Assembly (NCBI RefSeq): GCF_004104355.1
Contig: NZ_RJLM01000004.1
Coordinates: 310,001 to 374,000 of the forward strand
Length of the DNA: 64,000 nt
Reading direction: 5' to 3'
Origin: Photobacterium chitinilyticum
GTDB taxonomy: Bacteria; Pseudomonadota; Gammaproteobacteria; Enterobacterales; Vibrionaceae
Numbering within the stretch: position 1 is the stretch's first letter; every line of letters begins with the position of its first letter. Below are positions 45,101 to 55,715 of this stretch, piece by piece. The notes under the pieces were generated by a model. It did not search any database. It saw nothing but the letters and a program-made list of their open reading frames with translations, and was not told where the DNA came from. The position numbers and the translations under genes were made by a program.

Positions 45101-45642
45101 GGCTGATTGCTGCCCATCGGGAACAGATCCAGTAGCGAGCCGCGGCTGGCATACTCGCCATGCTCCATTACCTGATCAACATGTCGGTAACCGGAGGCTT
45201 CTAGCTGCAGGCGAAGCTTGTCCAGCGAAAGCCTATCGCCGTTTGTGACCATTAGCGCATGCTGACGAATGAACTCTTTGGGTGTCAGACGCTGTAATAA
45301 GGTGCTGATAGGAACAAGTATGATCCCATCCGTTTGTGTCGGCAGCTTATACAGGCGCGACAAGCGATCTGAAATGATGTCCTGATGCGGAGAGAAATTA
45401 TCATAGGGCAGGGTTTCCCAATCAGGAAACACACTGACCTCAACATCGGTGAACTGAGTAATTTCAGGTTGCAGACGAAGGGCGGTCTGGGTATCTGGTA
45501 CTACTGTGAGTACCGGTCCTTGGTGTGATTGGGCGAGTTCCGCAACCGATAAGGCCAGTGCTGCGCCTGATACATTGCCGATGAATCGGCTGTCCCCTTG
45601 CTTTTTAGGTAAAGGAAGAGAGAGTAAAAAGTTTGATTTCAT
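42187..45642 (-). CDS. mfd: Transcription-repair coupling factor
   Basis: DNA translocase of 1151 residues (E. coli 1148), the full family length. Order: UvrB-like N-terminal domains, RNA polymerase interaction domain (about 475-545, HLDHGIGRYQGL at its start), RecG-like helicase domains with Walker A GDVGFGKTEVAMRA (about 632-645), DEEH box VVDEEHRFGV, TATPIPRTL, and the C-terminal TRCF domain that masks the UvrA site. It removes stalled RNA polymerase and recruits UvrA. It sits between plzB (5 bases ahead) and csiV. Confidence 0.97.
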   Translation of the reverse strand: MKSNFLLSLPLPKKQGDSRFIGNVSGAALALSVAELAQSHQGPVLTVVPDTQTALRLQPEITQFTDVEVSVFPDWETLPYDNFSPHQDIISDRLSRLYKLPTQTDGIILVPISTLLQRLTPKEFIRQHALMVTNGDRLSLDKLRLQLEASGYRHVDQVMEHGEYASRGSLLDLFPMGSNQPYRIDFFDDEVDSIRQFDPENQRSTGEMDNIHLLPAHEFPTDEIAVESFRMRWRERFEARREPESIYQQVSKRTWPAGIEYWQPLFFEQTETLFDYLPDSSLLITIGELEPAVDQFLGDAEYRFEQRRVDPLRPLLSPRELWLSKDEMFGGFKNLPQVRIRPGTEPEKAGRYNPLLQPVPTLTINHQLKEPLAELRRFSEQFDGKIIFSVASEGRREALLDLLARIKLRPMVCGSLHEAANTQGKFALVIGAAEQGFILDTPSIAFICESDLLGERVVQRRRREDKKTVNTETIIRNLAELQIGQPVVHLDHGIGRYQGLQTLEAGGITTEYVTLEYQGGAKLYVPVASLHLISRYSGGAEDTAPIHKLGGETWAKARKKAAEKVRDVAAELLDVYAKREMKPGFKFKLDREAYADFCTGFPFEETHDQALAINAVLSDMCQAKAMDRLVCGDVGFGKTEVAMRAAFIAVDNNKQVTVLVPTTLLAQQHFENFRDRFANTPVRVEVLSRFKTAKEQKQILADVAEGKIDILIGTHKLLNASVHYQDLGLLVVDEEHRFGVRQKEKIKAIRSDVDILTLTATPIPRTLNMAMSGMRDLSIIATPPARRLAIKTFVREREDILIREAVLREIMRGGQVYFLHNDVDSIEKTTEELAKLIPEARITFAHGQMRERELEKIMSDFYHQRFNLLVCTTIIETGIDVPTANTIVINRADHLGLAQLHQLRGRVGRSHHQAYAYLLTPHPKRMTKDAVKRLEAISSLEDLGAGFTLATHDLEIRGAGELLGDEQSGQIQSVGFTLFMEMLEQAVEALKEGKEPSLDDLLRQQTEIELRLPALLPDEYIPDINTRLSLYKRIASADSENALNELKVELIDRFGLLPDATTNLLTVNKLKLKAAGLGVRRIEAGEKGGYVEFAQNASINPGFLVNLLQSQPQHYRMDGPTKLKVMAPMSDRKDRIKYVDGLLTKLAENTL

Positions 45643-45647
45643 GTGCT

Positions 45648-46220
45648 TTATTGGGTATCTGTTCGCTGTTGAGCGCGCTGGCGCAGTAGTTTCTGTTGAA
45701 AATAAAGGGCTGCACGTATCAGCAAGTCCCGATCGTTTTCCTGTAGGCGATTGTATTTGAGAGTAATTTCAAATTTATCACCTTTTACTGCATTGCCAAT
45801 GATTTCGGCATAGCAATAGACGGCTGCCGAGGGTTTGTCTAAAAATAGCTTAACCCGGGCAGATCTGCCGACCGGAAAAGTGTTGTTAGAGTAAAATGTG
45901 AGCTGGCTGGCACCAAACGTTTCGGTGCTGTAGCGGTGTGCTGGGTTGTCTTGCTGTGACAGAATATAAGATAACAAGAGGTTTATCTTGCTATTCTGGG
46001 CCGTCAGGTAGTCAAGCAGTGGCTTGCTTTCTTCCTTGGTTAGCTTGTTCAGTGATTGTTCGACACCATCCTCAAGGCCGGTGCACTCACTGGCGACACG
46101 AAACAAAGGCGGGATTTCATGGCTGAATGCTAACTCATCAGGCAGCTGTTCGTTTGGGGGAAGCAGCTCAACATTGATGGTTAGCCCGGCACTGACCGAA
46201 AAATACTCGTCCTGATTCAT
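45648..46220 (-). CDS. plzB: PilZ-domain-type protein (PlzB-like)
   Basis: Protein of 190 residues that stands in the place of V. cholerae VC1885 (PlzB, as recalled), before mfd. Its C-terminal half, with FGASQLTFYSNNTFPVGRSARVKLFLDKP, resembles the beta-barrel of PilZ proteins, but the RxxxR and D/NxSxxG c-di-GMP-binding motifs are not evident, as is known for some PilZ members. So c-di-GMP binding is doubtful. It starts an operon with mfd and csiV. Confidence 0.75.
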   Translation of the reverse strand: MNQDEYFSVSAGLTINVELLPPNEQLPDELAFSHEIPPLFRVASECTGLEDGVEQSLNKLTKEESKPLLDYLTAQNSKINLLLSYILSQQDNPAHRYSTETFGASQLTFYSNNTFPVGRSARVKLFLDKPSAAVYCYAEIIGNAVKGDKFEITLKYNRLQENDRDLLIRAALYFQQKLLRQRAQQRTDTQ

Positions 46221-46409
46221 GTCATACTCGTGATTAATTAACTATTCTTCGATTATCACTTACCCTTCGCCTTCGAGCAAGCGCAGCACCGTAACAGTGT
46301 CTATTTTACCCTCTGTTTTTACATTAGTTTTACGCCTCCGGATGGTAATCGCAAGCTGCAACGGGTATTCTTGCGGGCAGTTAATAACAGGATGGTTTCG
46401 ACTTCGTTT

Positions 46410-47618
46410 ATGTTTCATCCAGTCTCTTTTTTTATTGGCCTGCGCTATTTGCGAGGACGTTCCGGGGATAGATTCAGCCGTTTTGTTTCCTATATGTCCA
46501 CGGCAGGGATCACCATTGGTGTGTTGGCTTTGGTCACTGTCCTTTCGGTAATGAACGGTTTCGAACAGCAGCTGAAGGAACGTATTCTTGGTGTCATGCC
46601 CCAAGCGTTGGTTTCCCAGCCGGATGGCAGGGTAGTGCGGGGCAGTGAGCCACCGGTATCACTCACCCAGCTGCCCCATGTAACGATGGCCACACCGTTG
46701 ACCCGTAGTGAAACGATACTGCAAAGTGCCTCGTCATTGTCGGCAGGTACTCTGCTTGGTGTCGACCCTAATGCCTATGAGCCGGTCGGTTACTATGTGA
46801 CCCAAGGTGATGTGGCCAATCTGACGCCGGGTAGCTACCGCATTATTCTTGGTCAGTCGCTGGCAGGGCAGCTTGGGGTCAGTGTCGGTGACAAGGTTCG
46901 CCTGATGGTAACCAGTGCCAGCCAGTATACGCCTTTGGGGCGAATTCCGAGTCAGCGCAATTTTGTTGTCGAGGGCATGTTTAATACCGGTTCTGATGTC
47001 GATAAGCAGCTTATCCTGACTAATATTACCGATGCCGGTAAGTTGCTGCGCTATAAACCCGGTGAAATCACCGGATGGCGGCTGTTTGTCGATGACCCGT
47101 TTGTTGTCACTGAGCTGGCCCGGCTACCGTTGGAAGATGGCTGGGTTTGGTCTGACTGGCGCGAGCAACGCGGTGAGCTGTTCCAGGCAGTGAAAATGGA
47201 AAAGAATATGATGGGCCTGATGCTTGGCCTGATCATCGGGGTTGCGGCGTTTAATATTATCTCCGCGCTGATCATGGTGGTGATGGAGAAGCAGGCCGAG
47301 GTTGCCATTCTTAAAACCCAGGGGATGGCTAGTCGTCAGGTACTTATGGTCTTTATCGTCCAGGGGGCAAGCAGTGGTGTGATCGGCGCTGTTTCTGGTG
47401 GTCTGTTTGGCACGCTTCTGGCGTTAAACCTGAATTCGGTCTTATCTGTGCTGGGCGTGCAGTTGTTAATGGTTGGCGGTTCGCTACCCGTGGTGGTTGA
47501 GCCCGCGCAAATTGTTTTGGTTATTGTCGGCGCGATTGTTCTGAGTTTGCTGGCTACTGTTTTCCCTTCTTATCGTGCAGCATCTGTTCGTCCTGCTGAG
47601 GCATTGCGTTATGAGTAA
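46410..47618 (+). CDS. lolC: Lipoprotein-releasing ABC transporter permease LolC
   Basis: Inner-membrane permease of 402 residues with four membrane helices (about 25-45, then 275-295, 320-345, 370-395) and a periplasmic domain between the first two. The start [30 protein letters not shown] fits LolC. With LolE and the ATPase LolD it extracts outer-membrane lipoproteins from the inner membrane and hands them to LolA. ATG 46410 fits the family; ATG 46392 is an alternative, as neither has a good ribosome-binding site. The end overlaps lolD by 8 bases. Confidence 0.94.
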   Translation: MFHPVSFFIGLRYLRGRSGDRFSRFVSYMSTAGITIGVLALVTVLSVMNGFEQQLKERILGVMPQALVSQPDGRVVRGSEPPVSLTQLPHVTMATPLTRSETILQSASSLSAGTLLGVDPNAYEPVGYYVTQGDVANLTPGSYRIILGQSLAGQLGVSVGDKVRLMVTSASQYTPLGRIPSQRNFVVEGMFNTGSDVDKQLILTNITDAGKLLRYKPGEITGWRLFVDDPFVVTELARLPLEDGWVWSDWREQRGELFQAVKMEKNMMGLMLGLIIGVAAFNIISALIMVVMEKQAEVAILKTQGMASRQVLMVFIVQGASSGVIGAVSGGLFGTLLALNLNSVLSVLGVQLLMVGGSLPVVVEPAQIVLVIVGAIVLSLLATVFPSYRAASVRPAEALRYE

Positions 47619-48300
47619 TTCGTTATTGGTTTGTCATGGGTTGCGTAAGGTTTACCGCGAAGCTCAGTTTGAAACCGAGGTATTAAAAGAGGTTGGTTTT
47701 AGTATCAATGCCGGTGAACTGGTTGGCATTGTAGGTGCTTCAGGCTCGGGAAAAAGTACCTTGTTGCACTTGCTGGGCGCGCTGGATGAGCCTACCGATG
47801 GTGATGTCTTCTTCAAAGGGCAGAAACTCAATGCAATGAGTGCTAACAAACAGGCCAAGATCCGCAACCAGGACGTGGGTTTTGTCTATCAGTTCCATCA
47901 CTTGTTGGCTGATTTTACTGCGGTAGAAAATGTGGCAATGCCATTGCTGATTGGCGGTGTAGCGTCTGATAAAGCGAGATCCCAGGCAGAAAGTATTCTG
48001 GAGCAGGTTGGCTTGCATCATCGTTTTGAACACCGACCTTCAGAGCTTAGCGGTGGCGAGCGCCAGCGTGTTGCGATTGCCCGGGCGATCGTAAATAACC
48101 CGGCCTTGGTACTGGCCGATGAACCAACCGGTAATTTAGATCATAAAACAGCTATTGAAATTTATGAGCTCATGCGCAAATTGAACAAAGAGTCGGGTAC
48201 CGCGTTTCTGGTTGTGACCCATGATAATGAGCTGGCAGGCAAGCTGGATCGATGCATGCACATGCAAGATGGTGTGCTGGAGCAGGTAGAGGTGGCTTAA
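47611..48300 (+). CDS. lolD: Lipoprotein-releasing system ATPase LolD
   Basis: ABC ATPase of 229 residues. Walker [10 protein letters not shown] (about 42-50), Q-loop region, signature [14 protein letters not shown] (about 146-159), Walker [14 protein letters not shown], and switch His in VVTHD. It drives the LolCE permease. The start lies within the end of lolC, and the stop shares an A with the start of lolE, so lolCDE is translationally coupled throughout. Confidence 0.96.
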   Translation: MSNSLLVCHGLRKVYREAQFETEVLKEVGFSINAGELVGIVGASGSGKSTLLHLLGALDEPTDGDVFFKGQKLNAMSANKQAKIRNQDVGFVYQFHHLLADFTAVENVAMPLLIGGVASDKARSQAESILEQVGLHHRFEHRPSELSGGERQRVAIARAIVNNPALVLADEPTGNLDHKTAIEIYELMRKLNKESGTAFLVVTHDNELAGKLDRCMHMQDGVLEQVEVA

Positions 48301-49544
48301 TGTTCCGACCACTTTCTCTGTATATCGGTAGCCGTTTTAGCCGGGCGAAACAGCGTAATCGTATGGTTTCATTTATTTCGATTTCGTCGACGCTGGGAAT
48401 TGCTGTCGGCGTGGCTGTGATTATTATTGGCCTATCGGCAATGAACGGCTTTGAACGTGAGCTGCAAAACCGGGTGCTGTCAGTTATTCCGCATGGCGAG
48501 CTTGAGGCGGTGAAGCCGCCTTTTACCGAATGGACCTCGGTGCTGGAAACCGCTCAGACACACCCGCGGGTGACGGGGGCTGCACCGTATATAAGGTTTA
48601 CCGCTTTGCTCGAAAAGGGCAGCAGTCTCAAAGCCGTTGAGGTGCGTGGCGTTAATCCTCAGGAAGAGCGCAAAGTCAGTGCAATTCCAGATTACGTAAA
48701 AGGTAATGCCTGGCAACGGTTCATGGCAGGTAAGAAGCAGGTTATTTTGGGACAGGGTGTCGCCGATAAGCTGGGTATTTCTGAAGGGGACTGGATCACT
48801 GCTATGATCCCGAATCCCGATCCGGCTCTAAAGCTTAAGGCTCCTCACCGAATTCGGCTTCAGGTTTCTGGCTTGCTGGCACTGGGTGGCCAGATTGATC
48901 ACAATTTTGCCCTGGTGCCGCTGGCAGATGCCCAGCAGTATTTGTCGATGGGTGATGGTGTGTCCGGGATCTCGCTGAATGTCGATAATGTCCTGGAGGC
49001 ACAAGCGATTGTCCGTGAGGTAGGCTTTACCTTGCCGGTCTATGTCTACCTGAAGAGCTGGACCCAGAAATACGGTTATCTTTACCGTGATATCCAGATG
49101 GTGCGTACCATTATGTATCTGGTGATGGTACTCGTGATCGGGGTGGCGTGCTTTAACATCGTGTCGACACTGATGATGGCGGTAAAGGATCGCTCGGCAG
49201 ACATCGCTATACTGCGCACAATGGGGGCTAGTGACGGGCTGGTGAAGTCTATTTTTATCTGGCACGGTATTCTTTCAGGGGTTATTGGTAGCCTGCTTGG
49301 TGCGTCGCTGGGTTCCTTGGTAGCGATTAACCTTACGACGCTGATCAAAGGGTTGGAAAATGTTATTGGCCACCAGTTTCTCTCTGGGGATATCTATTTT
49401 GTTGATTTTCTGCCAACCGAACTTGCGTTTCAGGATGTCGCTATTGTCTCTTTGACAGCGGTTGTGCTTAGTTTGCTGGCAACATGGTATCCGGCGCGAC
49501 GGGCCAGCTCCTTGCAACCGGCGCAGGTGCTGAGTGCCAAGTAG
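48300..49544 (+). CDS. lolE: Lipoprotein-releasing ABC transporter permease LolE
   Basis: Second permease, 414 residues, with the same four-helix plan as LolC (first helix about 22-47 with [25 protein letters not shown]; others near 270-295, 320-345 and 375-400). LolC and LolE are both present as separate genes, unlike species with a single LolF. It is the last gene of the lolCDE operon and is followed by a strong terminator. Confidence 0.95.
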   Translation: MFRPLSLYIGSRFSRAKQRNRMVSFISISSTLGIAVGVAVIIIGLSAMNGFERELQNRVLSVIPHGELEAVKPPFTEWTSVLETAQTHPRVTGAAPYIRFTALLEKGSSLKAVEVRGVNPQEERKVSAIPDYVKGNAWQRFMAGKKQVILGQGVADKLGISEGDWITAMIPNPDPALKLKAPHRIRLQVSGLLALGGQIDHNFALVPLADAQQYLSMGDGVSGISLNVDNVLEAQAIVREVGFTLPVYVYLKSWTQKYGYLYRDIQMVRTIMYLVMVLVIGVACFNIVSTLMMAVKDRSADIAILRTMGASDGLVKSIFIWHGILSGVIGSLLGASLGSLVAINLTTLIKGLENVIGHQFLSGDIYFVDFLPTELAFQDVAIVSLTAVVLSLLATWYPARRASSLQPAQVLSAK

Positions 49545-49678
49545 CTCTTAGCTTAGTAATGCTTAAAGTGAGAATAAGCTCGCGGGTTCAGTGACAAATG
49601 CTCAAACAGCTCTTGATTGTTTGATATCTGGTTCCCAGTTGGGTATTTAGCCATTGTAATTCATTGGCTTAGAGTATA

Positions 49679-49707
49679 AAAAACCTCGCCTAGGCGAGGT
49701 TTTTTTC
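49679..49707. terminator. Bidirectional terminator between lolE and the DUF2062 gene
   Basis: AACCTCGCC-TA-GGCGAGGTT with A run before and T run after. Confidence 0.93.
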
Positions 49708-49738
49708 GTCATGTTCTTGTGAAAGCTATATCGAATCT

Positions 49739-50248
49739 TTAGCGAAAGCGTCGCTTGTTCCAGCTTCGAACGACCGAATAGCGCCATAGTCCCCGAATTC
49801 CAAAATAGCCGACAAGACCAAAAAAGATCGCGCAAACGGTACAGCCTAACAAGAAGGGAGGCCCGATTTGACTCATTTGGTTCAGCAAAAACGCCCAAGA
49901 AAGTTCAAAGTGAAAAGGTTGGTGGGGAGCATTCATCAGCCAGGCACCGATTTTATAGGCACCATAAAAAAGGACAGGCATTGTGACAGGGTTGCTGACC
50001 CAGACAAGGCAGACCGACAGTGGCAAGTTGACACTGAACAAGATGGCAAGGCCGGCAGCCATGATCATTTGGCTGGGGAGCGGGACAAATGCCATAAAGA
50101 GACCCACAGCAAAGGCCCCCGAAGCCGAGCGGCGATTGAGGCACCACAAATTGGGGTTGTAAAGCACATTGCCGAAAATCTTAAGCGCCTTCTGGCGCTT
50201 GATCACGTCATGGCTTGGCAAGAAACGTCTAATAACTTGTCTTGGCAT
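49739..50248 (-). CDS. DUF2062 membrane protein
   Basis: Protein of 169 residues with three predicted membrane segments (about 45-85, with AFAVGLFMAFVPLPSQMIMAAGLAI, then VCLVWVSNPVTMPVLFYGAY, and near 130-155). This is the DUF2062 layout; the N-terminal part NPNLWCLNRRSASGAFAVG is typical. The function is unknown. It is divergent from comEC, with about 30 bases between the starts, so their promoters must overlap the opposite gene ends or this gap. C terminus is basic. Confidence 0.85.
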   Translation of the reverse strand: MPRQVIRRFLPSHDVIKRQKALKIFGNVLYNPNLWCLNRRSASGAFAVGLFMAFVPLPSQMIMAAGLAILFSVNLPLSVCLVWVSNPVTMPVLFYGAYKIGAWLMNAPHQPFHFELSWAFLLNQMSQIGPPFLLGCTVCAIFFGLVGYFGIRGLWRYSVVRSWNKRRFR

Positions 50249-50280
50249 TTTTATTCATTAGTTATTTTGGCAATACGGAT

Positions 50281-52644
50281 ATGAACCAAGCCGTAGCCGG
50301 TATTGCGTTAGGAATTTTGTCGCTTCATTTCTGGCCGCAGATCCCCGATTATATCTGGTTTGTAACAGCCTTAATGATAGGTGGTGTAGTTTCATATTTT
50401 TTACGGCTCAGAATGTTGATCTGGGTCGTTTTTGGAACCCTTGTGGCGAAAATTGGAGCAACTTTTTATGCAGATGCAGTCCGATTGATACCCATTGAGC
50501 GCGAGAATATTACCATAGTTGGTGAAGTTAGCAGCCTATTAAATCAAAATATCCCCACCTCTAAGTTTGATTTTACTCTCTCTGCAATAGGGCAGCACGA
50601 AATATCGTATTGGAATCCGTTACGGGTAAGGTTGGAGTGGCTTCGGGCTGTCGAAATGAAGCAGGGAGAACGGTGGCAACTGGAGGTCAGACTGCGGCGT
50701 CCCTATGGCAGAGTAAATCGCGCGGGGTTTGATGCTGAGCGTTATTTTCTTGGTAATCAACTGCATGGTAAAGGGATGGTACTTTCCGGCCAGCGGATAT
50801 TTCTAGCCGAACAATCTGCTCCGCTATTATCCGAGCCCCAGTTTTCCGAATCATCGCTATCCGAGGTGAGCTTGCGCCAATTGGCCTTAGATCGCGTCGT
50901 TGCTCTGACAGATGGATTGGTACACCAGCCTTATTTGCTGGCGCTGAGTTTTGGTTTTCGCGACGGACTCGATAATGCAGACTGGCTCCGCCTGCGTGAT
51001 AGCGGGCTTTCGCACCTGATGGCCATTTCAGGGCTTCACATAGGCCTTGCCGTTGTATGTGGTTGGTGGTTGGGTTGCCAAATTCGTGGTGCTGCGCCAG
51101 AAAGCGATATGTTGCTCTGGTTACCATTATGGCTTGGTTTGTTGTTTGCGTTGGGGTATGCGTGGCTGGCGGGATTTAGCCTGCCGACGCAACGGGCGTT
51201 GCTGATGAGTTCGATAGTCATGGTACTCATTCGGTTGCGGTTACAATGGCCCGGCTGGCAGATACTGCTTGTTGCGCTAGTGACTTGCTTGGTTTTCAAT
51301 CCGTTAGGGTCATACTCTGCTGGCTTCTGGTTGTCATTCTCTGCGGTATTTATTCTGTATCTGGCCAATATCAGCGGGCTGAGAGTGGATATAGATAGAG
51401 AAGCATCACGGCTACGCACTTGGCGAAACAAGCTAAGGCAGCTGGCATTGGTACAGCTGGTACTGATGTGTATGATGCTACCGGTACAGTGGCAATGGTT
51501 TGGCGGGATATCCCTGGTTGCTGCAATAGTAAACTTTTTAGCTGTTCCTTGGGTCAGTATGCTGACAGTGCCTCTGGTTCTGGCGGCGATTGTATCATTG
51601 TGGCTGCCTTCGTTGTCGGCTCAGCTTTGGTGGTTGGCCGATCTGTCGTTGTTTCCTGTGATGTGGCTGGCTGATTTTTCAAATGGTGCCTGGTGGAGCA
51701 TTTCTGTATCCTGGCTACCATACCTGCTTGGCGGCACTGGTTTAGTCGCGTTGCTGTGGTTTTTGCCTGTCCGAACTTTCAAGGCATTGTATCTTGCCGT
51801 TACACTGGTAGTTGTCAGTTGGCGGGGGCTGTTAGGGCCGACCAAATATGACGCCGTGCCTGCAGCCCAGTGGCAGGTTGATATGCTGGACGTGGGACAT
51901 GGACTGGCGATATTGATCCGGCGCGGTGGATTTGCGGTATTGTACGATACCGGCAACCGCTGGGAGCAAGGGAGTATTGCGACGGCTGTTATCGAACCTG
52001 TGTTGCTTGCTGACGGGGTGAGAGAACTTGACGGAATGATCCTCAGCCATGCAGACAGCGATCATGCTGGCGGGGCTGCAGATGTTATTGCGCGATTACA
52101 GCCTGAATGGAAACGAAGCAGCGACAGGCGGGATGGGTTTATGCCCTGCCGGCGAGGAGAAAGCTGGCAATGGCAGCAGCTGGATTTTCGGGTACTTTGG
52201 CCTCCCAGGCTGGCTGTACGAGCCGCAAACCCGCACTCATGTGTCATAGAAATTAGCGATAGGGCGTTGAGTCCAGCTAATCCGACCTCCGTTTTGCTGA
52301 CCGGTGATATTGATGCTATTTCTGAGTTGTTGTTGGCCAAACTTGAACCTGAGATTGCACCCGACGTCCTTCTGGTTCCACATCACGGAAGTAAAACCTC
52401 TTCGACCAAGACCTGGTTAGCATCGATGGATCCGTCTTACGCGTTAGTTTCTGTTGCTCGCTATAATCCGTGGCAGTTACCGTCTGCTGAAGTCAAGCAA
52501 CGCTATCTGGATAAAGGTGCCGCCTGGCTCACTACCGCCCGGAACGGGCAGGTGTCATTTACTATTGAGGAGGGAAAACTTGGCCTCTTACGCTATAGGC
52601 AAGAAGTGAAAGATAGTTGGTTTCGAAAGTTGTTCAGTGAGTAA
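50281..52644 (+). CDS. comEC: ComEC/Rec2 family DNA-uptake channel protein
   Basis: Inner-membrane protein of 787 residues with three parts: an N-terminal DUF4131/OB-like region, a multi-helix Competence domain (about 210-490, with GLSHLMAISGLHIGLAV), and a C-terminal metallo-beta-lactamase-like domain with HADSDHAGG (about 590-598) and VPHHGSKTSSTKTWL (about 700). It carries single-stranded DNA across the inner membrane in natural transformation. I start at ATG 50281; the open frame begins at TTG 50242, and the ribosome-binding site is weak. Its position before msbA is usual for this family in gammaproteobacteria. Confidence 0.93.
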   Translation: MNQAVAGIALGILSLHFWPQIPDYIWFVTALMIGGVVSYFLRLRMLIWVVFGTLVAKIGATFYADAVRLIPIERENITIVGEVSSLLNQNIPTSKFDFTLSAIGQHEISYWNPLRVRLEWLRAVEMKQGERWQLEVRLRRPYGRVNRAGFDAERYFLGNQLHGKGMVLSGQRIFLAEQSAPLLSEPQFSESSLSEVSLRQLALDRVVALTDGLVHQPYLLALSFGFRDGLDNADWLRLRDSGLSHLMAISGLHIGLAVVCGWWLGCQIRGAAPESDMLLWLPLWLGLLFALGYAWLAGFSLPTQRALLMSSIVMVLIRLRLQWPGWQILLVALVTCLVFNPLGSYSAGFWLSFSAVFILYLANISGLRVDIDREASRLRTWRNKLRQLALVQLVLMCMMLPVQWQWFGGISLVAAIVNFLAVPWVSMLTVPLVLAAIVSLWLPSLSAQLWWLADLSLFPVMWLADFSNGAWWSISVSWLPYLLGGTGLVALLWFLPVRTFKALYLAVTLVVVSWRGLLGPTKYDAVPAAQWQVDMLDVGHGLAILIRRGGFAVLYDTGNRWEQGSIATAVIEPVLLADGVRELDGMILSHADSDHAGGAADVIARLQPEWKRSSDRRDGFMPCRRGESWQWQQLDFRVLWPPRLAVRAANPHSCVIEISDRALSPANPTSVLLTGDIDAISELLLAKLEPEIAPDVLLVPHHGSKTSSTKTWLASMDPSYALVSVARYNPWQLPSAEVKQRYLDKGAAWLTTARNGQVSFTIEEGKLGLLRYRQEVKDSWFRKLFSE

Positions 52645-52763
52645 TGGGTTACTAAGATGCTTAATAATTGAGCGGCTTGAAAAAAGGATGCAGGAACTTG
52701 TTTGGTGCATCGGTGTGAAAAGAGTAGAATGAGCAGAATTGTTTTCAAGAAAAACTGGTTTTC

Positions 52764-54521
52764 ATGACACAACCAACAGATCAATCCACTTGGGATACGT
52801 TTAAACAGCTCTGGCCTTCAATCAGCTTATATAAAGCAGGTCTTGGCGTCGCAGTCGTTGCGTTAGTTATCAGCTCTGCTAGTGATGCGCTGATGCTATC
52901 AATGATCAAACCTTTGATGGATGAAAGCTTTGGCGGCTTGGATAGCCTTGAATCGAATTTTTTGGCAATGATGCCTTTTTATCTGCTGGGGCTGATGATC
53001 CTTCGCGGTGCGAGTGGCTTTGTTTCCACCTATTGTCTGTCGTGGGTGTCTGGCAATGTCGTCATGACATTGCGCCGTCAGATGTTCAATCATTTCATGA
53101 AAATGCCTGTAGGTTTCTTTGATCAGGAATCTTCCGGTAAGTTGCTGTCACGAATTACCTATGACTCAGAGCAAGTTGCAGCCGCAACCAGTGGCTCGCT
53201 GGTCAGTCTGGTTCGTGAAGGAGCAAGTATCATTGCCTTGATGGGGATTATGTTCTGGAACAGCTGGCAGCTGTCGGCCATTCTGTTAGTTATTGCCCCT
53301 GTCGTAGCGATCAGCATCCGTATTGTCTCGAAGCGTTTCCGTCGCATTTCCAAAAATATGCAGGATGCCATGGGTTCTGTCACATCTTCTGCCGAGCAGA
53401 TGCTAAAAGGCCATAAGGTTGTGCTGAGCTATGGTGGTCAGCAGGTTGAGAAAGAGCGTTTTGAAGATGTCAGCAACCGTATGCGTCAGCAGACGATGAA
53501 GTTGGTGTCGGCACAGGCGATTGCGAATCCTGTGATCCAGGTGATTGCTTCTCTGGCACTGGTCGTGGTGCTGGTATTGGCCAATACAGAGTCACTTCGT
53601 GCTGATTTGACACCGGGTACGTTTGCACTGATTTTTGGTGCGATGTTCGGCCTGATGCGCCCGCTAAAAGCTTTGACTAACGTTACCTCTCAGTTCCAGC
53701 GCGGTATGGCTGCCTGTCAGACTTTGTTTGGTTTGATGGAGCTTGAAACAGAAAAAGATCATGGCACTGTCGTGGCCGAGCGTGTGAAGGGTGATATAGA
53801 GATCCGAGATGTCACCTTTACTTACCCGACTAAAGACGCACCGGCATTACGCAATGTCAGTTTCTCGCTTCCGGCGGGAAAAACGCTAGCATTGGTTGGT
53901 CGTTCCGGCTCGGGCAAGAGTACCATTGCTAATTTGCTGACTCGCTTCTACGATATTGAGTCAGGTCAGATCACCATTGATCAGCACGATCTGTGTGATT
54001 ATAAGCTGTCTAATCTTCGTGATCAGGTAGCCGTTGTATCGCAGAATGTCCACCTGTTTAACGATACCGTAGCCAATAACATTGCCTATGCCAGCGGTGA
54101 CCAGTTTAGCCGTGCTGAAATTGAGAAAGCCGCTGAACTGGCTTATGCCATGGACTTTATAAAGAGTATGGATAACGGTCTGGATACCGTTATCGGTGAA
54201 AATGGCGTCAGTTTGTCGGGTGGCCAGCGTCAGCGTATCGCTATCGCACGGGCCTTGTTGCGAAATGCACCTGTTTTGATCCTTGATGAGGCAACATCTG
54301 CCTTGGATACGGAATCTGAGCGCGCTATTCAGTCGGCACTGGATGAGCTTCAGAAAGACCGTACCGTGCTGGTTATCGCCCACCGCCTGTCGACGATTGA
54401 AAATGCCGATCAGATTCTGGTTGTCGACGAAGGTGAAATTATCGAGCGTGGTGTTCATGCCGATCTGCTGGCCCAAAATGGAGCATACGCTCAGCTGCAT
54501 CGCATCCAATTTGGTGAGTAA
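52764..54521 (+). CDS. msbA: Lipid A export ATP-binding/permease protein MsbA
   Basis: ABC exporter half-transporter of 585 residues (E. coli 582). Six membrane helices (about 25-310) are followed by the ATPase domain with GRSGSGKST (about 380), [16 protein letters not shown] (about 485) and [11 protein letters not shown]. It flips core-lipid A across the inner membrane. The signal before the ATG is poor. It begins the block msbA-lpxK-ycaR-kdsB that makes and exports lipid A and Kdo. lpxK follows after 17 bases. Confidence 0.96.
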   Translation: MTQPTDQSTWDTFKQLWPSISLYKAGLGVAVVALVISSASDALMLSMIKPLMDESFGGLDSLESNFLAMMPFYLLGLMILRGASGFVSTYCLSWVSGNVVMTLRRQMFNHFMKMPVGFFDQESSGKLLSRITYDSEQVAAATSGSLVSLVREGASIIALMGIMFWNSWQLSAILLVIAPVVAISIRIVSKRFRRISKNMQDAMGSVTSSAEQMLKGHKVVLSYGGQQVEKERFEDVSNRMRQQTMKLVSAQAIANPVIQVIASLALVVVLVLANTESLRADLTPGTFALIFGAMFGLMRPLKALTNVTSQFQRGMAACQTLFGLMELETEKDHGTVVAERVKGDIEIRDVTFTYPTKDAPALRNVSFSLPAGKTLALVGRSGSGKSTIANLLTRFYDIESGQITIDQHDLCDYKLSNLRDQVAVVSQNVHLFNDTVANNIAYASGDQFSRAEIEKAAELAYAMDFIKSMDNGLDTVIGENGVSLSGGQRQRIAIARALLRNAPVLILDEATSALDTESERAIQSALDELQKDRTVLVIAHRLSTIENADQILVVDEGEIIERGVHADLLAQNGAYAQLHRIQFGE

Positions 54522-54538
54522 TAATAGCTTGGTGAAAG

Positions 54539-55555
54539 ATGGCAACCATTATCGAAAAAATCTGGTTTGAACAGCATCCCGCAGGGATATTGCTCAAGCC
54601 TTTGTTATGGCCTCTTAGTCAGTTGTTTGGGCTGATCAGCCGTCGCCGTCGCCAGCAGTATCAGTGTGGTCAGAAAGAGGCTTTCCGGGCATCCGTACCG
54701 GTTGTGGTTGTTGGCAATATTACCGCTGGCGGTAATGGCAAAACACCGGTAGTTATATGGTTGGTCGAGCAACTACAGGCCAAAGGCCTGAAGCCAGGCG
54801 TTGTATCTCGGGGCTATGGCGGCAAAGCGCCGTATTACCCTTACCCTGTAAGTGCGGATACTTCAACGGCTGAAGCGGGCGACGAACCTGTTTTGATTCA
54901 TCGTCGTACCGGAGCCCCGGTGGCTGTATCGCCGAAGCGAGCCGAAGCCGTACAGTTACTTATGAAGCAGAATGTGGATGTCATTATTACCGATGATGGT
55001 CTGCAGCATTATGCGCTTGAGCGTGACATTGAAATTGTCGTCATTGATGGCCAACGCCGCTTTGGCAACCAGCAGCTGATCCCGATGGGGCCGCTGCGTG
55101 AATCTTGTGAGCGGTTGGACGAGGTTGATTTTTTGATCTGCAATGGTGGCCAGCCACAGCACGGTGAAGCGCCAATGCAACTGCAGCCTTCACCGCTGAT
55201 CAATGTTAAAACTGGCGAACGCCGGCAGGTCGCAGAACTGAACGGTGTGGTTGCGATGGCAGGCATTGGCCATCCACCTCGTTTTTTTAATACACTTGAA
55301 ATGCTGGGAGTGACGCCTGTCGTTTGTCAGCCGTTTGCTGATCACCAGGCATTCTCCGAGCAAGAATTAAAACAATTGGCCCAGCAGGGCCAGCATTTAG
55401 TAATGACAGAGAAAGATGCGGTGAAATGCCACACTTTCGCTCAGCCTAACTGGTGGTATTTGCCTGTTGATGCCGTACTGCCAGCGCCTGAGGCTGAAGC
55501 CATTATTAACCGGATTATTAAGGTAAAGGAAGAATATGGATCATCGTCTGCTTGA
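54539..55555 (+). CDS. lpxK: Tetraacyldisaccharide 4'-kinase
   Basis: Membrane-associated kinase of 338 residues adding the 4'-phosphate in lipid A synthesis. The P-loop is [14 protein letters not shown] (about 58-71), then SRGYGGK and the [21 protein letters not shown] region (about 146-166). An N-terminal hydrophobic part, [16 protein letters not shown], attaches to the membrane. The last 20 bases overlap ycaR. Confidence 0.96.
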   Translation: MATIIEKIWFEQHPAGILLKPLLWPLSQLFGLISRRRRQQYQCGQKEAFRASVPVVVVGNITAGGNGKTPVVIWLVEQLQAKGLKPGVVSRGYGGKAPYYPYPVSADTSTAEAGDEPVLIHRRTGAPVAVSPKRAEAVQLLMKQNVDVIITDDGLQHYALERDIEIVVIDGQRRFGNQQLIPMGPLRESCERLDEVDFLICNGGQPQHGEAPMQLQPSPLINVKTGERRQVAELNGVVAMAGIGHPPRFFNTLEMLGVTPVVCQPFADHQAFSEQELKQLAQQGQHLVMTEKDAVKCHTFAQPNWWYLPVDAVLPAPEAEAIINRIIKVKEEYGSSSA

Positions 55556-55715
55556 AATCGTGGCTTGCCCTGTCTGCAACGGGAAGCTGAACTACGATAA
55601 AGACAAGAGTGAACTGGTTTGTAAGTTTGACCGTCTTGCCTATCCAATTAAGGATGGCATTCCGGTACTGCTTGAGCCGGAAGCGCGTACGTTAAGTCCT
55701 GACGAGGTGAAGTAA
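55536..55715 (+). CDS. ycaR: YcaR, Trm112-family small zinc-type protein
   Basis: Protein of 59 residues, [20 protein letters not shown] and so on, with one CPVC pair; the family usually has a second pair but YcaR proteins often keep only part. AAAGGAAG precedes ATG 55536. It overlaps lpxK at the start and shares its stop with the kdsB ATG, so the three are translated together. Role unknown; relatives act as activators of methyltransferases. Confidence 0.93.
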   Translation: MDHRLLEIVACPVCNGKLNYDKDKSELVCKFDRLAYPIKDGIPVLLEPEARTLSPDEVK